Of a DNA stretch of 12,901 bases, positions 12,856 to 12,901 are shown in pieces (within the stretch, counting starts at the first letter, position 1; each line of letters opens with the position of its first letter). The translations under genes were made by a program, and so were the position numbers. The DNA comes from Bacillota bacterium (GTDB lineage Bacteria > Bacillota > Clostridia > Oscillospirales > QAMX01). Below the pieces are notes generated by a model that saw only the letters and a program-made list of their open reading frames with translations, was not told the DNA's origin and did not search any database. Where the stretch lies: NCBI GenBank assembly GCA_029778935.1, contig JAKPBM010000387.1, forward strand, positions 1 to 12,901, in the 5' to 3' direction.

Positions 12856-12887
12856 TATTCCAAATACGGATGAGAAAAAACATCTGT

Positions 12888-12899
12888 TTTGATATCAAA
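12888..12899. repeat. Palindrome TTTGATATCAAA downstream of the divergent promoter
   Basis: A perfect 12-bp palindrome about 26 bp after the predicted start of the rightward transcript, in the position of a roadblock operator. The binding protein, if any, is unknown. Confidence 0.4.
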
Positions 12900-12901
12900 T
12901 G

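Overview
The window looks like a chromosomal segment of a low-to-mid GC Firmicute, by eye in the high fifties percent G+C. Strong AGGAGG-type ribosome binding sites, several GTG/TTG starts, sigma-A-like promoters (TTGACA / TATAAT, often with an extended TGn) and U-tailed hairpin terminators all fit this. The gene set (Rex, an E. coli LdhA-type D-lactate dehydrogenase, an isocitrate dehydrogenase, a YdbS/YdbT pair, UraA) would suit an anaerobe, possibly a member of the Negativicutes. That placement is inference only. No mobile element, CRISPR array, tRNA or rRNA is visible.

Layout, left to right. (1) 2-2245: the end of an arginine operon, argB (cut by the window edge), argD and argF, closed by a clean terminator. 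(2) 2253-3157: a promoter, a small frameshifted membrane-peptide remnant, about 350 bp without a recognisable gene, then an orphan small membrane protein. (3) 3358-5251: a two-gene operon of bacterial PH-domain (bPH2) membrane proteins, like ydbS and ydbT, meeting ldhA tail to tail at a shared terminator. (4) 5256-8044, minus strand: D-lactate dehydrogenase with an unusual cysteine-rich tail, and the uracil permease gene uraA with its own leader. (5) 8055-9467, plus strand: an isocitrate dehydrogenase gene with a strong promoter and operator-like repeats. (6) 9690-10340: rex, meeting an Rrf2-family regulator tail to tail at another shared terminator. (7) 10408-11829, minus strand: an OGG-type DNA glycosylase followed by the Rrf2 regulator. 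(8) 11857-12790, minus strand: an aldo/keto reductase. A divergent promoter at the right end points out of the window.

How the genes fit together. ArgB-ArgD-ArgF cover the second, fourth and sixth steps from glutamate to citrulline, and isocitrate dehydrogenase supplies the 2-oxoglutarate from which glutamate is made. LdhA, Rex, the cysteine-bearing Rrf2 regulator, the aldo/keto reductase and the oxidised-base glycosylase share a redox theme, although they sit in separate transcription units.

The most interesting feature is the uraA leader. It has a four-segment attenuator in which an 11-nt element near the RNA 5' end can pair with the 5' arm of the terminator. That pairing would enclose about 90 nt of potentially structured RNA, as a riboswitch aptamer would. 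I could not match it to the PyrR-binding loop or to any purine, T-box or other leader I know. A second neat arrangement is a promoter at 11801-11829 whose predicted start falls inside the upstream gene's terminator hairpin, so the new transcript would escape that terminator.
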